Assembly (NCBI GenBank): GCA_943789205.1
Contig: CALSTG010000001.1
Span: 310,001-374,000, forward strand
Direction of reading: 5' to 3'
Source of the DNA: an uncultured Flavobacteriales bacterium
Lineage (GTDB): Bacteria > Bacteroidota > Bacteroidia > Flavobacteriales_D > Crocinitomicaceae
Length of the DNA: 64,000 nt
Shown in pieces: positions 47,174-56,292 of this stretch (position 1 is the first letter of the stretch; every line of letters starts with the position of its first letter). Below the pieces are notes generated by a model, which saw only the letters and a program-made list of their open reading frames with translations, was not told the DNA's origin and did no database searches. Both the position numbers and the translations under genes were made by a program.

Positions 47174-47969
47174 GGCAGCTGCTTCATACATCCAAGGAAG
47201 AACGGATGTGAAGCCTTCAATTGGCATTATTCTTGGCACCGGGCTCGGTGGGCTGGTGAATGAAATAGATATCGTGCATGAAATTGCATACGAAGATATC
47301 CCTCATTTCCCAGTGTCAACTGTAAAAGGGCATTCGGGAAAATTAATTTTCGGATTATTGGGGGGGAAATCTGTAGTGGCGATGCAAGGCCGATTTCATT
47401 ATTATGAAGGCTACGATCTTAAGGAGGTTACCTTTCCTGTGCGCGTCATGAAATTTCTAGGTATAGAAAAACTGTTTGTTAGTAATGCGTCCGGTGGTGT
47501 TAACGAAGCTTTTGAGATTGGTGAAATAATGATTCTTAATGACCATATTGACTTATTCCCTGGGAATCCATTAATCGGTAAAAACTTCGAGGAACTAGGC
47601 CCACGTTTCCCAGATATGAGTGAGCCATACTGTCACAAAATGATTGAGAAAGCTCAAGAAATCGCAGATTCGAATAACATTAAAGTTTCTCAGGGTATTT
47701 ATGCTGGGTTGACTGGACCAACTCTTGAAACTCCTGCAGAATATCAGTATGTTCATGCTATTGGTGCTGATGCAGTAGGTATGTCAACCGTTCCAGAGGT
47801 TATTGTTGCCAGACATATGAGTATACCATGTTTTGCGATATCAATAATTACTGATCTTGGTGTGCCTGGAAAAATAAAAAAAGTTACGCATCAAGAAGTT
47901 ATTGAGGTGGCAGCTAAGCAAGAGCCGAAAATGACATTGATAATGAAAGAATTGATTTCAAGCATCTGA
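47157..47969 (+). CDS. punA: Purine-nucleoside phosphorylase
   Basis: A trimeric-type (PNP I) enzyme that phosphorolyses inosine and guanosine in purine salvage. The 270 residues show GIILGTGLGGLVNEI, HSGKLIFGLLGGKSVVAMQGRFHYYEGY, NASGGVNEAFEIGEIMILNDHIDLFPG, and the substrate-binding region GPTLETPAEYQYVHAIGADAVGMSTVPEV. The start ATG lies inside the lpxK end (17 bp), and gatB follows after 2 bp. Confidence 0.97.
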   Translation: MLEEFKAAASYIQGRTDVKPSIGIILGTGLGGLVNEIDIVHEIAYEDIPHFPVSTVKGHSGKLIFGLLGGKSVVAMQGRFHYYEGYDLKEVTFPVRVMKFLGIEKLFVSNASGGVNEAFEIGEIMILNDHIDLFPGNPLIGKNFEELGPRFPDMSEPYCHKMIEKAQEIADSNNIKVSQGIYAGLTGPTLETPAEYQYVHAIGADAVGMSTVPEVIVARHMSIPCFAISIITDLGVPGKIKKVTHQEVIEVAAKQEPKMTLIMKELISSI

Positions 47970-47971
47970 TA

Positions 47972-49429
47972 ATGACACAAGAGCAAAGAGATAAATACGA
48001 GGCCGTGATTGGTCTTGAGGTACATGCACAGCTTTTAACAAAAACGAAAGCATATTCCTCTGATATCAATGCATACGGGGCATCACCAAATACACAAACG
48101 AGCCCAATTACTTTAGGTCATCCGGGAACACTTCCTGTCATGAATAAAAGATCTATTGAATATGCTATCAAACTAGGAATTGCACTAAATTGTAATATCG
48201 CAGACCATCAATATTTTGCTAGAAAAAACTACTTCTATCCAGATTTACCTAAAGGTTACCAAATCACGCAGGACAAAACACCAATCTGCACAGATGGAAT
48301 GATGCTTCTCAAATCAAAAGAAGGAAATTCAAAAAGAATAGGAATCACAAGAATTCATATGGAAGAAGATGCCGGTAAGAGCATCCATGATGTTGATGTA
48401 TATGATACACTTGTAGATTTAAATCGTGCTGGAACTCCACTACTAGAGATTGTTACAGAACCAGACCTAAGAAGTTCAAACGAAGCACATCTATACTTAT
48501 CAGAGATTAGAAAATTAGTGCGCTATTTGGATATTTGTGATGGTAATATGGAAGAAGGGTCTTTAAGATGTGATGCCAACATATCCGTGAGAATTAAAGG
48601 TCAAAAAGATCTGGGTACAAAGGTTGAAGTAAAGAATATGAATTCGATTCGAAACGTTCAAAAAGCCATTGAATTCGAAATTAAACGACAGATTGAAGAA
48701 CTGGAGTCTGGAGGTAAACTTTCACAAGAAACAAGAGGTTTTGATGCCTTAAATGGAAGTACGATTGCCATGCGTTCAAAAGAAGCCGCAAACGACTACA
48801 GGTATTTTCCAGAGCCGGATCTACAGCCCCTATTTGTTGATGCAAAACAAATTGAGCTTGTAAAGGCTGAAATGCCTCCACTACCCGACTTTCTCTATAA
48901 AAAGTACACCAATGATTTAAAGCTTTCAGATTATGATGCACAAAACATAACTGAATCTAAAGATATTGCACTTTATTTTGAAGATTTGATTCAATTCACT
49001 AAAAATTATAAAGCCGCAGCAAACTGGATCATGGGAGATGTAAAGTCATTTTTGAATGATAAAGGGGTAACGATTCATTCATTCCCAATCAAGCCCAAAA
49101 CTCTAGCAGGTCTTATTGCCCTTATAGATGAAGGTAAAGTCTCAAGTACTATTGCCTCCCAAAAAATATTTCCAGAAATGCTTACTTCAAATAAAGAAGC
49201 AGCTCAAATTGCCGAAAGCTTAAATCTTATTCAGGTTTCTGAAGAAAGTGATTTGATACAATTTATCGAACAAGTGATTTCAGAAAACACCTCTGAAGCT
49301 AAAAGATTTAAGAACGGTGAGCAACAGCTTATTGGGTTTTTTATGGGGCAACTGATGCGGGTCTCCAAAGGAAAAGCAGATCCCAAAATTGCAAATGCAC
49401 TTTTAAGACAAAAATTAAATGAAGCTTAA
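47972..49429 (+). CDS. gatB: Asp-tRNA(Asn)/Glu-tRNA(Gln) amidotransferase subunit B
   Basis: The tRNA-binding kinase-like subunit of GatCAB, which converts mischarged Glu-tRNA(Gln). The 485 residues begin YEAVIGLEVHAQLLTKTKAYS and include the zinc-less Bacteroidota GatB pattern YFYPDLPKGYQITQ, RIHMEEDAGKS, GTPLLEIVTEPDLRS and KVEVKNMNSIRNVQKAIEFE, with a C-terminal YqeY-like helical region. It sits in a co-directional run and its end overlaps the next gene by 11 bp. gatA and gatC are not in the window. Confidence 0.97.
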   Translation: MTQEQRDKYEAVIGLEVHAQLLTKTKAYSSDINAYGASPNTQTSPITLGHPGTLPVMNKRSIEYAIKLGIALNCNIADHQYFARKNYFYPDLPKGYQITQDKTPICTDGMMLLKSKEGNSKRIGITRIHMEEDAGKSIHDVDVYDTLVDLNRAGTPLLEIVTEPDLRSSNEAHLYLSEIRKLVRYLDICDGNMEEGSLRCDANISVRIKGQKDLGTKVEVKNMNSIRNVQKAIEFEIKRQIEELESGGKLSQETRGFDALNGSTIAMRSKEAANDYRYFPEPDLQPLFVDAKQIELVKAEMPPLPDFLYKKYTNDLKLSDYDAQNITESKDIALYFEDLIQFTKNYKAAANWIMGDVKSFLNDKGVTIHSFPIKPKTLAGLIALIDEGKVSSTIASQKIFPEMLTSNKEAAQIAESLNLIQVSEESDLIQFIEQVISENTSEAKRFKNGEQQLIGFFMGQLMRVSKGKADPKIANALLRQKLNEA

Positions 49430-50522
49430 ACTCACCTACTTTTTTACTGCATGTATCCTATTAATTGGGTATTCGTGCAATAGCGAATACGACGAACCTT
49501 CATTTGAGGCGCAATTGAATGCCGATAAGAACCCCAACACGTTTTTAAGTGGACGAATTATAGACAGTCAAGATACAGAAATAAGTATTGAGGTTCCCTT
49601 GCTAAAATCTAGAGGTGAAAATATAGTCTTAGCCACAACAAAATCAGATGCTGAAGGACAATTTAAGTTGAATGTAAATATTCCTGGACTGGGATATTAC
49701 CTTTTAAAAATTAAAGGTACCACTCTTGACTCTATCGCTTTGCCATTGGCACCGAGCGATTCGTTATTTATTGAAGGACATAGCGATTCAATCTCATCGA
49801 CAATTCAGGTAAAAGGAGTTCCGTGGGCAAAAAACCTCGAGAAATATCAGAAAATCCGTGCTACAGACAATGGGAAAGCATTGTCAGATTTTGCAGCAAA
49901 AACGATGAAACGCGATCCACAAGGTGCATTTAACATCATTCTTTCAAATCATATTATGGACTCGCCTGAAGACTGGAATGAAGAGCGAATTCAAATTTTC
50001 GGAAATGTCGCGGCTGAATTTTATAGTCGGGATCCACAATCGGATGTTGCACTCAATTTCGTTAAGCAATTTGAGATTATGCAGACATACATGCTTAATA
50101 ATGGTTTTTATGAGGCTCCTGATTTTGAATCGTCAAATATATCTGGTGGAAGTATTAGCCTTTCAGATTTAAGAGGCAAATATGTCCTAATTGATTTTTG
50201 GGCATCTTGGTGCGGTCCTTGTAGAAGAGAAAATCCAAATGTCGTTCGGATTTATAAAAAGTATAAGAAAAAAGATTTTACCATTTTATCCGTTTCTTTA
50301 GACGAAGATATGAGTAAATGGAAAGCTGCTATAAAGAAAGATGGGCTTGAATGGCCTTATCATGTCAGTGATTTAAAAGGATGGAATTCTGCTGTTGTAC
50401 CTTTGTATAAGATTGAAGGAATCCCCTTTACAGTATTAGTAAATCCTGAAGGACGTATTATAGGCATGAATCTTAGAGGTCAAAATCTAGAGTCACGTCT
50501 TAAAGAAATTTTTAAATATTAA
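49419..50522 (+). CDS. TlpA-like thioredoxin-fold lipoprotein (first of tandem pair)
   Basis: A 367-residue exported protein. The lipoprotein signal ends LIGYSCNSEYDEP (Cys about 20). A DUF4369-like beta domain (about 25-120) and a helical linker are followed by a redoxin domain with the active site FWASWCGPCRRENPNVV (CxxC) and a cis-proline region EGIPFTVLVNPEGRI. Such proteins reduce or exchange disulfides at the periplasmic face. The next gene has the same layout and long identical stretches around the active site, so the two arose by tandem duplication. It overlaps gatB by 11 bp. Confidence 0.92.
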   Translation: MKLKLTYFFTACILLIGYSCNSEYDEPSFEAQLNADKNPNTFLSGRIIDSQDTEISIEVPLLKSRGENIVLATTKSDAEGQFKLNVNIPGLGYYLLKIKGTTLDSIALPLAPSDSLFIEGHSDSISSTIQVKGVPWAKNLEKYQKIRATDNGKALSDFAAKTMKRDPQGAFNIILSNHIMDSPEDWNEERIQIFGNVAAEFYSRDPQSDVALNFVKQFEIMQTYMLNNGFYEAPDFESSNISGGSISLSDLRGKYVLIDFWASWCGPCRRENPNVVRIYKKYKKKDFTILSVSLDEDMSKWKAAIKKDGLEWPYHVSDLKGWNSAVVPLYKIEGIPFTVLVNPEGRIIGMNLRGQNLESRLKEIFKY

Positions 50523-50525
50523 ACC

Positions 50526-51635
50526 ATGAAGACACTACTATTCATACTCACCATGACGTTATGTGGACAGTTTCATGCCCAAGAAGCAACTATCAAATTA
50601 TCAGGATCTATTTTTGGTTCAGATTCTGATATGCTCTTTATATCTCAGATGTATGACGACAATAAGATTAAAGATTTCGATACCATTCTAATGGATAAAG
50701 AGGGTAAGTTTGAAAAAAGCATAATACTCCCAAGAGAAGATTATTATTTATTGCGTTTGGCGGAATTTAATATCCACTTAGTTTGCAGAAATAATGCAGA
50801 TATTAAAATCTATGGTGATGGAAAAAAACTAAATAATTATTGCAACATCTTAAACTCAGATGAATCCGTAGCAATGAATTCATTTTCGAAAACCCTCGAG
50901 GACTTTCAGTATAAAAATGATTCAGCTGTTAAAGCGATAAAGGAAAATCCAGAAAGACAAAAAGTGGTTAATGAATACATGCAGAAGGAATATTTTGCTT
51001 TTCAAAATAAGCTCAAATTATTTATTGGAAGTAATCAAAACTCTGCGGCACTCGTAATGGCTTTAAGTGCCATTAATTTTAATCAAGATTCAAAATCCTA
51101 TGAGGCTGTTATTAATCAGCTTAAGAAGGCATTCCCCCAGAGTTTAACTGTTCAAAAATATATTCAAAATTTTGAACTATTGAAAGCTGAAAAAGAACGA
51201 AACAAGCCCTTAGGTATTGGCAAAGAGGCGCCAGATTTTTCAGAATTAATGGTTGATAGAAAAACGAATTTAAAATTATCTGATTTAAGAGGTAAAGTTG
51301 TTCTCATTGACTTTTGGGCGTCTTGGTGTGGGCCGTGTCGAAGGGAGAACCCAAACGTAGTTAAAACCTACAATAAATATAAAGATAAGGGTTTTACGAT
51401 TATGAGTGTTTCTCTCGATAAAGACTTAGAAAAGTGGAAAAAGGCGATTAAAGATGATCAATTGTCCTGGCCAAATCACGTAAGTGATTTAGGAGGGTGG
51501 CAAAGTAAAGTCTCAAGATTATATGAAGTAGGTAGCGTTCCTTTCACCGTTCTAATTGACCAAGAAGGAAAAATCATAAAGACCAATTTAAGAGGATCGG
51601 CATTAGAAACAGCATTGGAAAAAATATTCAAGTAG
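50526..51635 (+). CDS. TlpA-like thioredoxin-fold protein (second of tandem pair)
   Basis: A 369-residue exported protein. The N-terminus (MKTLLFILTMTLCGQFHAQ) is a signal peptide with a cysteine at residue 13, but a clear lipobox is less obvious than in the paralog. A DUF4369-like domain is followed by a redoxin domain with FWASWCGPCRRENPNVVKTY and a cis-proline motif VGSVPFTVLIDQEGK. The C-terminal halves of the two paralogs are closely similar, while the N-terminal halves have diverged, suggesting different partners. It lies 3 bp after the first copy and lpxH follows at once. Confidence 0.92.
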   Translation: MKTLLFILTMTLCGQFHAQEATIKLSGSIFGSDSDMLFISQMYDDNKIKDFDTILMDKEGKFEKSIILPREDYYLLRLAEFNIHLVCRNNADIKIYGDGKKLNNYCNILNSDESVAMNSFSKTLEDFQYKNDSAVKAIKENPERQKVVNEYMQKEYFAFQNKLKLFIGSNQNSAALVMALSAINFNQDSKSYEAVINQLKKAFPQSLTVQKYIQNFELLKAEKERNKPLGIGKEAPDFSELMVDRKTNLKLSDLRGKVVLIDFWASWCGPCRRENPNVVKTYNKYKDKGFTIMSVSLDKDLEKWKKAIKDDQLSWPNHVSDLGGWQSKVSRLYEVGSVPFTVLIDQEGKIIKTNLRGSALETALEKIFK

Positions 51636-52436
51636 TTGAAAAAGATCAAACAGCTTAGCGGAAAAAAAATATATTTTGCCTCTGACTTTCATATGGGTGC
51701 GCCCTCATTTGCCTCAAGCCGTAAAAGAGAGCTTGCCATCATTGCATGGCTTGATAGAATTTCTGAAGATGCACAATGTATTTTTCTTGTAGGAGATATT
51801 TTTGACTTTTGGTTTGAATATAAACAAGTCGTCCCAAAAGGTTTTGTGAGGCTTCAAGGAAAAATCGCGGCCCTTGTTGATGCTGGTATTGATGTTTACT
51901 TCTTCCTTGGCAACCATGATATGTGGATGAAAAATTACTTCACCAAAGAATTGGGTGTAACGATGATCACTGATGAGCTTGAGCTTGAAGTTAATGGAAA
52001 AAATTTCTTTATCGCTCACGGAGATGGTTTAGGCCCCGGAGACCATGGATATAAATTCATTAAGAGAATATTCCGAAATAAATTTTGCCAATTCCTGTTT
52101 TCATGTTTACATCCGAGAATAGGACTTTCACTTGCGCAATATTTTTCAAATAAAAGTAGGATTCATACAGGAACAAAAGATGACAACTATGATGGAAAAG
52201 ATGCAGAATGGTTGTATCAGTTCAGTAAAGAGAAGTTGAAATCCGCGCAATACGATTATTTCATTTTTGGACATCGGCATTTGCCAATGGATATCCAAAT
52301 TTCAAATTCTCGATACATCAATCTTGGAGAGTGGATGAACTATGCAACCTTTGCTTATTACGATGGAGAAAACCTATCGCTCAAGGTATGGAGAGATGGG
52401 GATATCGAAGAATTTAAGGGTATTCAAGAATCCTAA
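51636..52436 (+). CDS. lpxH: UDP-2,3-diacylglucosamine diphosphatase
   Basis: A calcineurin-like metallophosphoesterase that makes lipid X from UDP-diacylglucosamine. Metal ligands lie in FASDFHMGAP (D17, H19), LVGDIFDFWFEY (D54), FLGNHDMW, IAHGDGLGPGDHGYK and FGHRHLP. The start is TTG at 51636, directly after the previous stop; later ATGs would remove the first metal-binding motif. It is 266 aa, a normal LpxH length, and completes a set with lpxA, C, D and K. tsaE follows after 1 bp. Confidence 0.94.
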   Translation: MKKIKQLSGKKIYFASDFHMGAPSFASSRKRELAIIAWLDRISEDAQCIFLVGDIFDFWFEYKQVVPKGFVRLQGKIAALVDAGIDVYFFLGNHDMWMKNYFTKELGVTMITDELELEVNGKNFFIAHGDGLGPGDHGYKFIKRIFRNKFCQFLFSCLHPRIGLSLAQYFSNKSRIHTGTKDDNYDGKDAEWLYQFSKEKLKSAQYDYFIFGHRHLPMDIQISNSRYINLGEWMNYATFAYYDGENLSLKVWRDGDIEEFKGIQES

Positions 52437-52437
52437 A

Positions 52438-52872
52438 ATGACAAAGTACACCATCAAAAATTTAAAAGAACTGGAAGTATTTGTTGCTCAGAAAAAGGAA
52501 TTCTTCAATCAGGAAAAATGTTATGCCTTTAAAGGCGACATGGGTGCCGGAAAAACAACCCTTATACAGGTATTATTACAGACATTAGGAGTAACTAACC
52601 TACAAGGATCACCAACTTATGCCATTGTAAATCAATATGCTATAGAACAGACTCAAAGAGAATATTTTCATTTAGATTGTTACCGAATAAAAAATATGGA
52701 TGAAGCGTATGACCTTGGTTTAGAAGAATTATTCAATGAAAAAAAAGCTATCTTTATAGAGTGGCCTGAAAAAGTAATTCAGTTTCTTCCAGAGGAAACA
52801 GTATGGATTTCAATCCACAGTGAATCAGACAATACAAGAACCATTATCCTAGATTATGAATACCGATCCTGA
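52438..52872 (+). CDS. tsaE: tRNA threonylcarbamoyladenosine biosynthesis ATPase TsaE
   Basis: A 144-residue P-loop protein needed for t6A at position 37 of ANN-decoding tRNAs. It has Walker A GDMGAGKTTL (33-42), NLQGSPTYAIVNQY, the YHLDCYR-like block YFHLDCYRIK and the Walker B region AIFIEWPEKV. The frame extends to 52342 but that overlaps lpxH, so MTKYTIKN at 52438 is the start. tsaB and tsaD are not in the window. Confidence 0.96.
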   Translation: MTKYTIKNLKELEVFVAQKKEFFNQEKCYAFKGDMGAGKTTLIQVLLQTLGVTNLQGSPTYAIVNQYAIEQTQREYFHLDCYRIKNMDEAYDLGLEELFNEKKAIFIEWPEKVIQFLPEETVWISIHSESDNTRTIILDYEYRS

Positions 52873-54076
52873 ATTACTAAAAAAACTCATTCAAAAGGGG
52901 AACCTACTTCCTCAAGAGGAAATGCTTGAAGTTGCCCGTAAAAAAGGCAGCTTAAATATTGGTATTCCTAAAGAAACTTCATTCCAAGAACGGCGCGTGG
53001 CCTTGGTTCCTGAAACAGTTTCACTTCTTGTTGCCAATGGACATCATGTGAAAATTGAAACTCAAGCTGGAATTGGTGCAAATTTTAGCGACCAAGAATA
53101 TAGTGAAGCAGGTGCAGAAATATGTCAAGGACCTGCTGAAATATACGAATGCAATATTGTTTTTAAGGTAACTCCTCCCTCTGATGAAGAGGTAGATTTA
53201 ATGCCAGGGCACCAAACATTAATCTCTGCGCTTCAAATATCCATTCAACCTAAAGAAGTTTTAAGTAAGCTCATCCGAAAAAAAATAACAGCTATTGCAT
53301 GGGATTACATCAGAGACGAAGATGGGGTATTCTCATTAGTAAGAACGGTTGGTGAGATTGCAGGTAATACGAGTATTTTAATTGCTGGCGAACTCATATC
53401 TTCTTTTTCATCAGGTAAAGGAATGATGCTCGGAGGAATTGCTGGAGTTCAACCTACTGAAGTGGTAATCATTGGTGCGGGAACGGTTGGTGAATTTGCA
53501 ACAAGAGCGGCACTCGGTTTGGGTGCTTCTGTAAAGGTTTTTGACAATCGCCTTTCTAAACTCAGAAGATTACAAAACGATATTGGAAAAAGAGTTTATA
53601 CCTCCATTATACAACCCAAAGTACTTGCGAAAGCAATAAAACGAGCAGATATTGTAATCGGTGCCTTGCGTTCAAATGTCGGAAAAACACCATGTGTTGT
53701 TACCGAAATGATGATTCAAGATATGAAATCAGGATCGGTAATCGTTGATGTTAGTATTGATCAAGGAGGATGCTTTGAAACTTCACAAATCACCAATCAC
53801 GATGACCCAACATTTATTAAGCATGGTGTGACACACTATTGCGTGCCCAATATTGCATCTCGTGTTTCGCGCACAGCATCTTTCGCAATTTCAAATATCT
53901 TTTCTCCGCTATTATTGGAAATGGGAGAATGTGGAGGCGTTGTTGAACTCATAAGGTCGAATAAAGGATTCAGAAATGGTGTCTACATATACAAGGGCAT
54001 ATTGACCAATGAAGTTCTCGGAAAGGTATTTGATTTAAACTACAAGGATATCAATCTAATTCTTCCTGGTATTTAA
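52856..54076 (+). CDS. ald: Alanine dehydrogenase
   Basis: An NAD-dependent enzyme of the AlaDH/PNT family that interconverts alanine and pyruvate. The 406 residues include the N-terminal IGIPKETSFQERRVALVPETV, the central EVGIAGNTS-like stretch and the Rossmann fold VVIIGAGTVGEFATRAALGLGASVKVFD, plus VIVDVSIDQGGCFETS and THYCVPNIASRVSRTAS. It starts inside tsaE (17-bp overlap). Its N-terminal 25 residues are a short helical extension before the conserved core, as in many Bacteroidota versions. Confidence 0.95.
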   Translation: MNTDPELLKKLIQKGNLLPQEEMLEVARKKGSLNIGIPKETSFQERRVALVPETVSLLVANGHHVKIETQAGIGANFSDQEYSEAGAEICQGPAEIYECNIVFKVTPPSDEEVDLMPGHQTLISALQISIQPKEVLSKLIRKKITAIAWDYIRDEDGVFSLVRTVGEIAGNTSILIAGELISSFSSGKGMMLGGIAGVQPTEVVIIGAGTVGEFATRAALGLGASVKVFDNRLSKLRRLQNDIGKRVYTSIIQPKVLAKAIKRADIVIGALRSNVGKTPCVVTEMMIQDMKSGSVIVDVSIDQGGCFETSQITNHDDPTFIKHGVTHYCVPNIASRVSRTASFAISNIFSPLLLEMGECGGVVELIRSNKGFRNGVYIYKGILTNEVLGKVFDLNYKDINLILPGI

Positions 54077-54534
54077 TGACGTCTATTGTACCCTTAAATC
54101 TTCCGAAAACAAACTTATCTCTGAGCCGTTCAGGGAAGAACATTTATGTAAATTGCTTGGTTCGTAGGAAGAAAATTATTTTAACTCCAGAAGAATGGGT
54201 AAGACAACATTTTGTCGCATACTTCATCGACAAACTTAAATATCCAAAAGGATTGCTGACTATTGAAAAGAAAATTCAATATGGCGGACTTGAAAAAAGA
54301 TGGGACCTCGCAGTTTTTAAGCGGGATCAAAGCTGTTTTTTGTTACTTGAGTGTAAAGCTCCTTCCATACCCATTAACCAAGCTGTTTTTGAACAGTCTT
54401 TGACTTACTATAAAGAATTACAAGCTGAATATCTTGTTATGAGCAATGGTAATGACCATGTTATCTTAAAAAAAGAAATAAATGGTTTTAAAAGGCTGAC
54501 TGATTTCCCTATTTACAATGCTCCTACTGCATAG
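54076..54534 (+). CDS. HsdR_N (type I restriction R-subunit N-terminal-like) domain protein
   Basis: A 152-residue protein with a PD-(D/E)xK-like fold core: LTPEEWVRQHFVAYFIDKLKYPKG, KKIQYGGLEKRWDLAVFKRDQSCFLLLECKAPS, which holds the D...ExK signature (WDLAVF / LLECKA). It is a stand-alone domain without helicase or methylase partners, so it is not a restriction system. Stand-alone copies are widespread in Bacteroidota and have no known role. It overlaps the ald stop by one base and converges on the DUF4924 gene with an 11-bp overlap. Confidence 0.85.
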   Translation: MTSIVPLNLPKTNLSLSRSGKNIYVNCLVRRKKIILTPEEWVRQHFVAYFIDKLKYPKGLLTIEKKIQYGGLEKRWDLAVFKRDQSCFLLLECKAPSIPINQAVFEQSLTYYKELQAEYLVMSNGNDHVILKKEINGFKRLTDFPIYNAPTA

Positions 54535-55072
54535 AAGAATAGTCTCCAGACTTCATTTTGTGGTATTCGCGCACTAAGAATGCAAGCTGAATCCTCATAG
54601 TGTCAAGTGCCTCCTCTGTTTCTTGCGTAATTTCTTTTTTACGTAATCTAAATTGGAGTTTCATGTGCATCGCATGAATTAAAATTTCAACATCATGATG
54701 ATTTTTCATTGATGCTTTACCTCTAAATTCTTCAATGTATGAGGTTGAGTTCTTACACAAAGCTTTGTATTTATTTTCATCTTTTACAGAAAGCAGTGTG
54801 TTGTGCAAAAATACAAGCTCCTTCATTACCTCCATTACGCGGTCTAGATGCCCTTTTTTAGTTAGGTTAGAACGCTTCATTTCTTGAATAAGTTCAGTAT
54901 ACCATTTACGATACTGGCTTTCAAATGAACGATCTGGAAGACTTGGCCTTACGACAGACTCCATAATCTGATCAATATCAAAATTTAAAGACCTAATTAA
55001 ATCTTCAATTTGGAATAAATACAAAACGTATTCAGCAATGTTTTCCTGCTGTTTCTGCTGCGCGACTAACAT
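54524..55072 (-). CDS. DUF4924 family protein
   Basis: A 182-residue, mainly helical soluble protein without signal peptide. The start MLVAQQKQQENIAEYVLYLFQIEDLIRS and the closing QLAFLVREYHKMKSGDYSSM are recognisable as DUF4924, which is restricted to Bacteroidota and has no known function. It lies 1 bp after the OmpH-like gene on the same strand. Confidence 0.85.
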   Translation of the reverse strand: MLVAQQKQQENIAEYVLYLFQIEDLIRSLNFDIDQIMESVVRPSLPDRSFESQYRKWYTELIQEMKRSNLTKKGHLDRVMEVMKELVFLHNTLLSVKDENKYKALCKNSTSYIEEFRGKASMKNHHDVEILIHAMHMKLQFRLRKKEITQETEEALDTMRIQLAFLVREYHKMKSGDYSSMQ

Positions 55073-55073
55073 A

Positions 55074-55670
55074 CTATAAATCCGCCTCGATGGCTTTTTG
55101 TTGATTGTTTAAAAAATCAATAAATGAGCTTGTGACATCCATAGAAGGATTGACATAATTAATTTGACCACCATCAGCATACCCTAATAAAAGATCAATA
55201 CCATTTACTTCACTAAATGTTTTACCAAATGCTTTGACCTTATTGTTTATTGCTGTAAGCTCCCTCATGACTTCAGCCTCCAAACGTGCACCTTCATTTT
55301 GCTGATATTGCATAAGCTCTGCCTCCATACGTTGTGCTTTTTCTTGAATCTTAGCGATCTCATTTTGAGACAACAAACCTTGATTGGCCTCTGCACCCTT
55401 TTTTGTAATGAAGTTTTCTAGTGTTCTTGTTTTTGATTGGAGTTCATTTTGATAACTCAAATTCTTTCGACTCACCATTTCATCAATTTCTTTATAATAA
55501 GTAAACCCTTCTTTTAGGCTGTCATTGTAATAAAAAGCAATAACTAAGCCTGCTGTATCTTTTGCTAGCACATTGACTTGAGTCGTCGAAAGTTCTTTTT
55601 TCTCTTCAGAAGATTCATTTGCGCAAGAACATAAAAAGCACAAACTCAATAAATACAAACTAATTTTCAT
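55074..55670 (-). CDS. OmpH/Skp-like lipoprotein
   Basis: A 198-residue protein with a lipoprotein signal (YLLSLCFLCSCANESSEEKK, LCSC lipobox near residue 16). It has a central coiled-coil region (about 70-150: LQSKTRTLENFITKKGAEANQG, QRMEAELMQYQQNEGARLEAEVMRE) as in the Skp/OmpH chaperone arms, and ends YADGGQINYVNPSMDVTSSFIDFLN. The second-domain layout fits OmpH-family periplasmic chaperones for outer-membrane proteins, here lipid-anchored. It overlaps the preceding small gene by 11 bp. Confidence 0.87.
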   Translation of the reverse strand: MKISLYLLSLCFLCSCANESSEEKKELSTTQVNVLAKDTAGLVIAFYYNDSLKEGFTYYKEIDEMVSRKNLSYQNELQSKTRTLENFITKKGAEANQGLLSQNEIAKIQEKAQRMEAELMQYQQNEGARLEAEVMRELTAINNKVKAFGKTFSEVNGIDLLLGYADGGQINYVNPSMDVTSSFIDFLNNQQKAIEADL

Positions 55671-55914
55671 TTTTCATAGAATTTAAAGCGGATGTAAAAT
55701 CCGATCTCATGGATACAAAACGTTTGAGACAATTACTTAAAAACGCGTTCGAATGAATTATTGCTTCGATAACATCTGGTCCTAAATCATCCATTTCAGC
55801 AATTTTAAATGATTGCGCGTAGTCTTCTAAAGTGATTTTCAAAATATACTTTTGATTGTACTGATGAAGCTCAATTAGATAGCGTTCATGTGGAATTGTT
55901 TTTAAAAGTCTCAT
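55660..55914 (-). CDS. Small conserved-looking protein of unknown function
   Basis: An 84-residue protein starting MRLLKTIPHERYLIELHQYNQKYILKI with alternating charged and hydrophobic residues consistent with a small beta-then-helix fold. No signal peptide and no recognised motif. It is the first gene of the minus-strand trio with the OmpH-like and DUF4924 genes, with an 11-bp overlap, which supports that it is real. Confidence 0.65.
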   Translation of the reverse strand: MRLLKTIPHERYLIELHQYNQKYILKITLEDYAQSFKIAEMDDLGPDVIEAIIHSNAFLSNCLKRFVSMRSDFTSALNSMKNEN

Positions 55915-56292
55915 TATTGCTGCAAATGTACTGATAATATGTTTTTTAAAAATATGAAGTTTGTATAAACTAGTTTATAACTCACCAAGGACATAATGCG
56001 ACCGAATTAAAACTTTATAGAAATTGCGACTAATGACAATAAAACACTGAAAAAATATAAAAACCTTCTCAATGTCACATTCAATTTCAATTATGTACGC
56101 ATAACATTACTCCCCATTTTCATTGGGCTAAATACCAATAATTATAATTTAGGCATCGAAACACAGCATCTAACAGTCTGAAAAGTAGCATGTAAATAGG
56201 TGTTTTGAAGAGAAAAGTGTGAACTATTTCAATTATTTATTCTAATTTCGAACTCTAATTACAAATAGAAAATTAGTTCTGATTAAATTTTT
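55915..56292. other. 378-bp non-coding stretch between divergent genes
   Basis: No credible gene is seen here. It is AT-rich and separates the minus-strand small gene from the plus-strand RRM gene. A palindrome AAACTAGTTT lies near 55968-55977. The long leader-like distance before the RRM gene could hold a regulatory 5' untranslated region, which is inferred only from the length. Confidence 0.45.

Noticed and set aside
54076-54534. Type I restriction-modification system
   Set aside because: Only an HsdR_N-like domain is present; no methylase, specificity or helicase gene is nearby.
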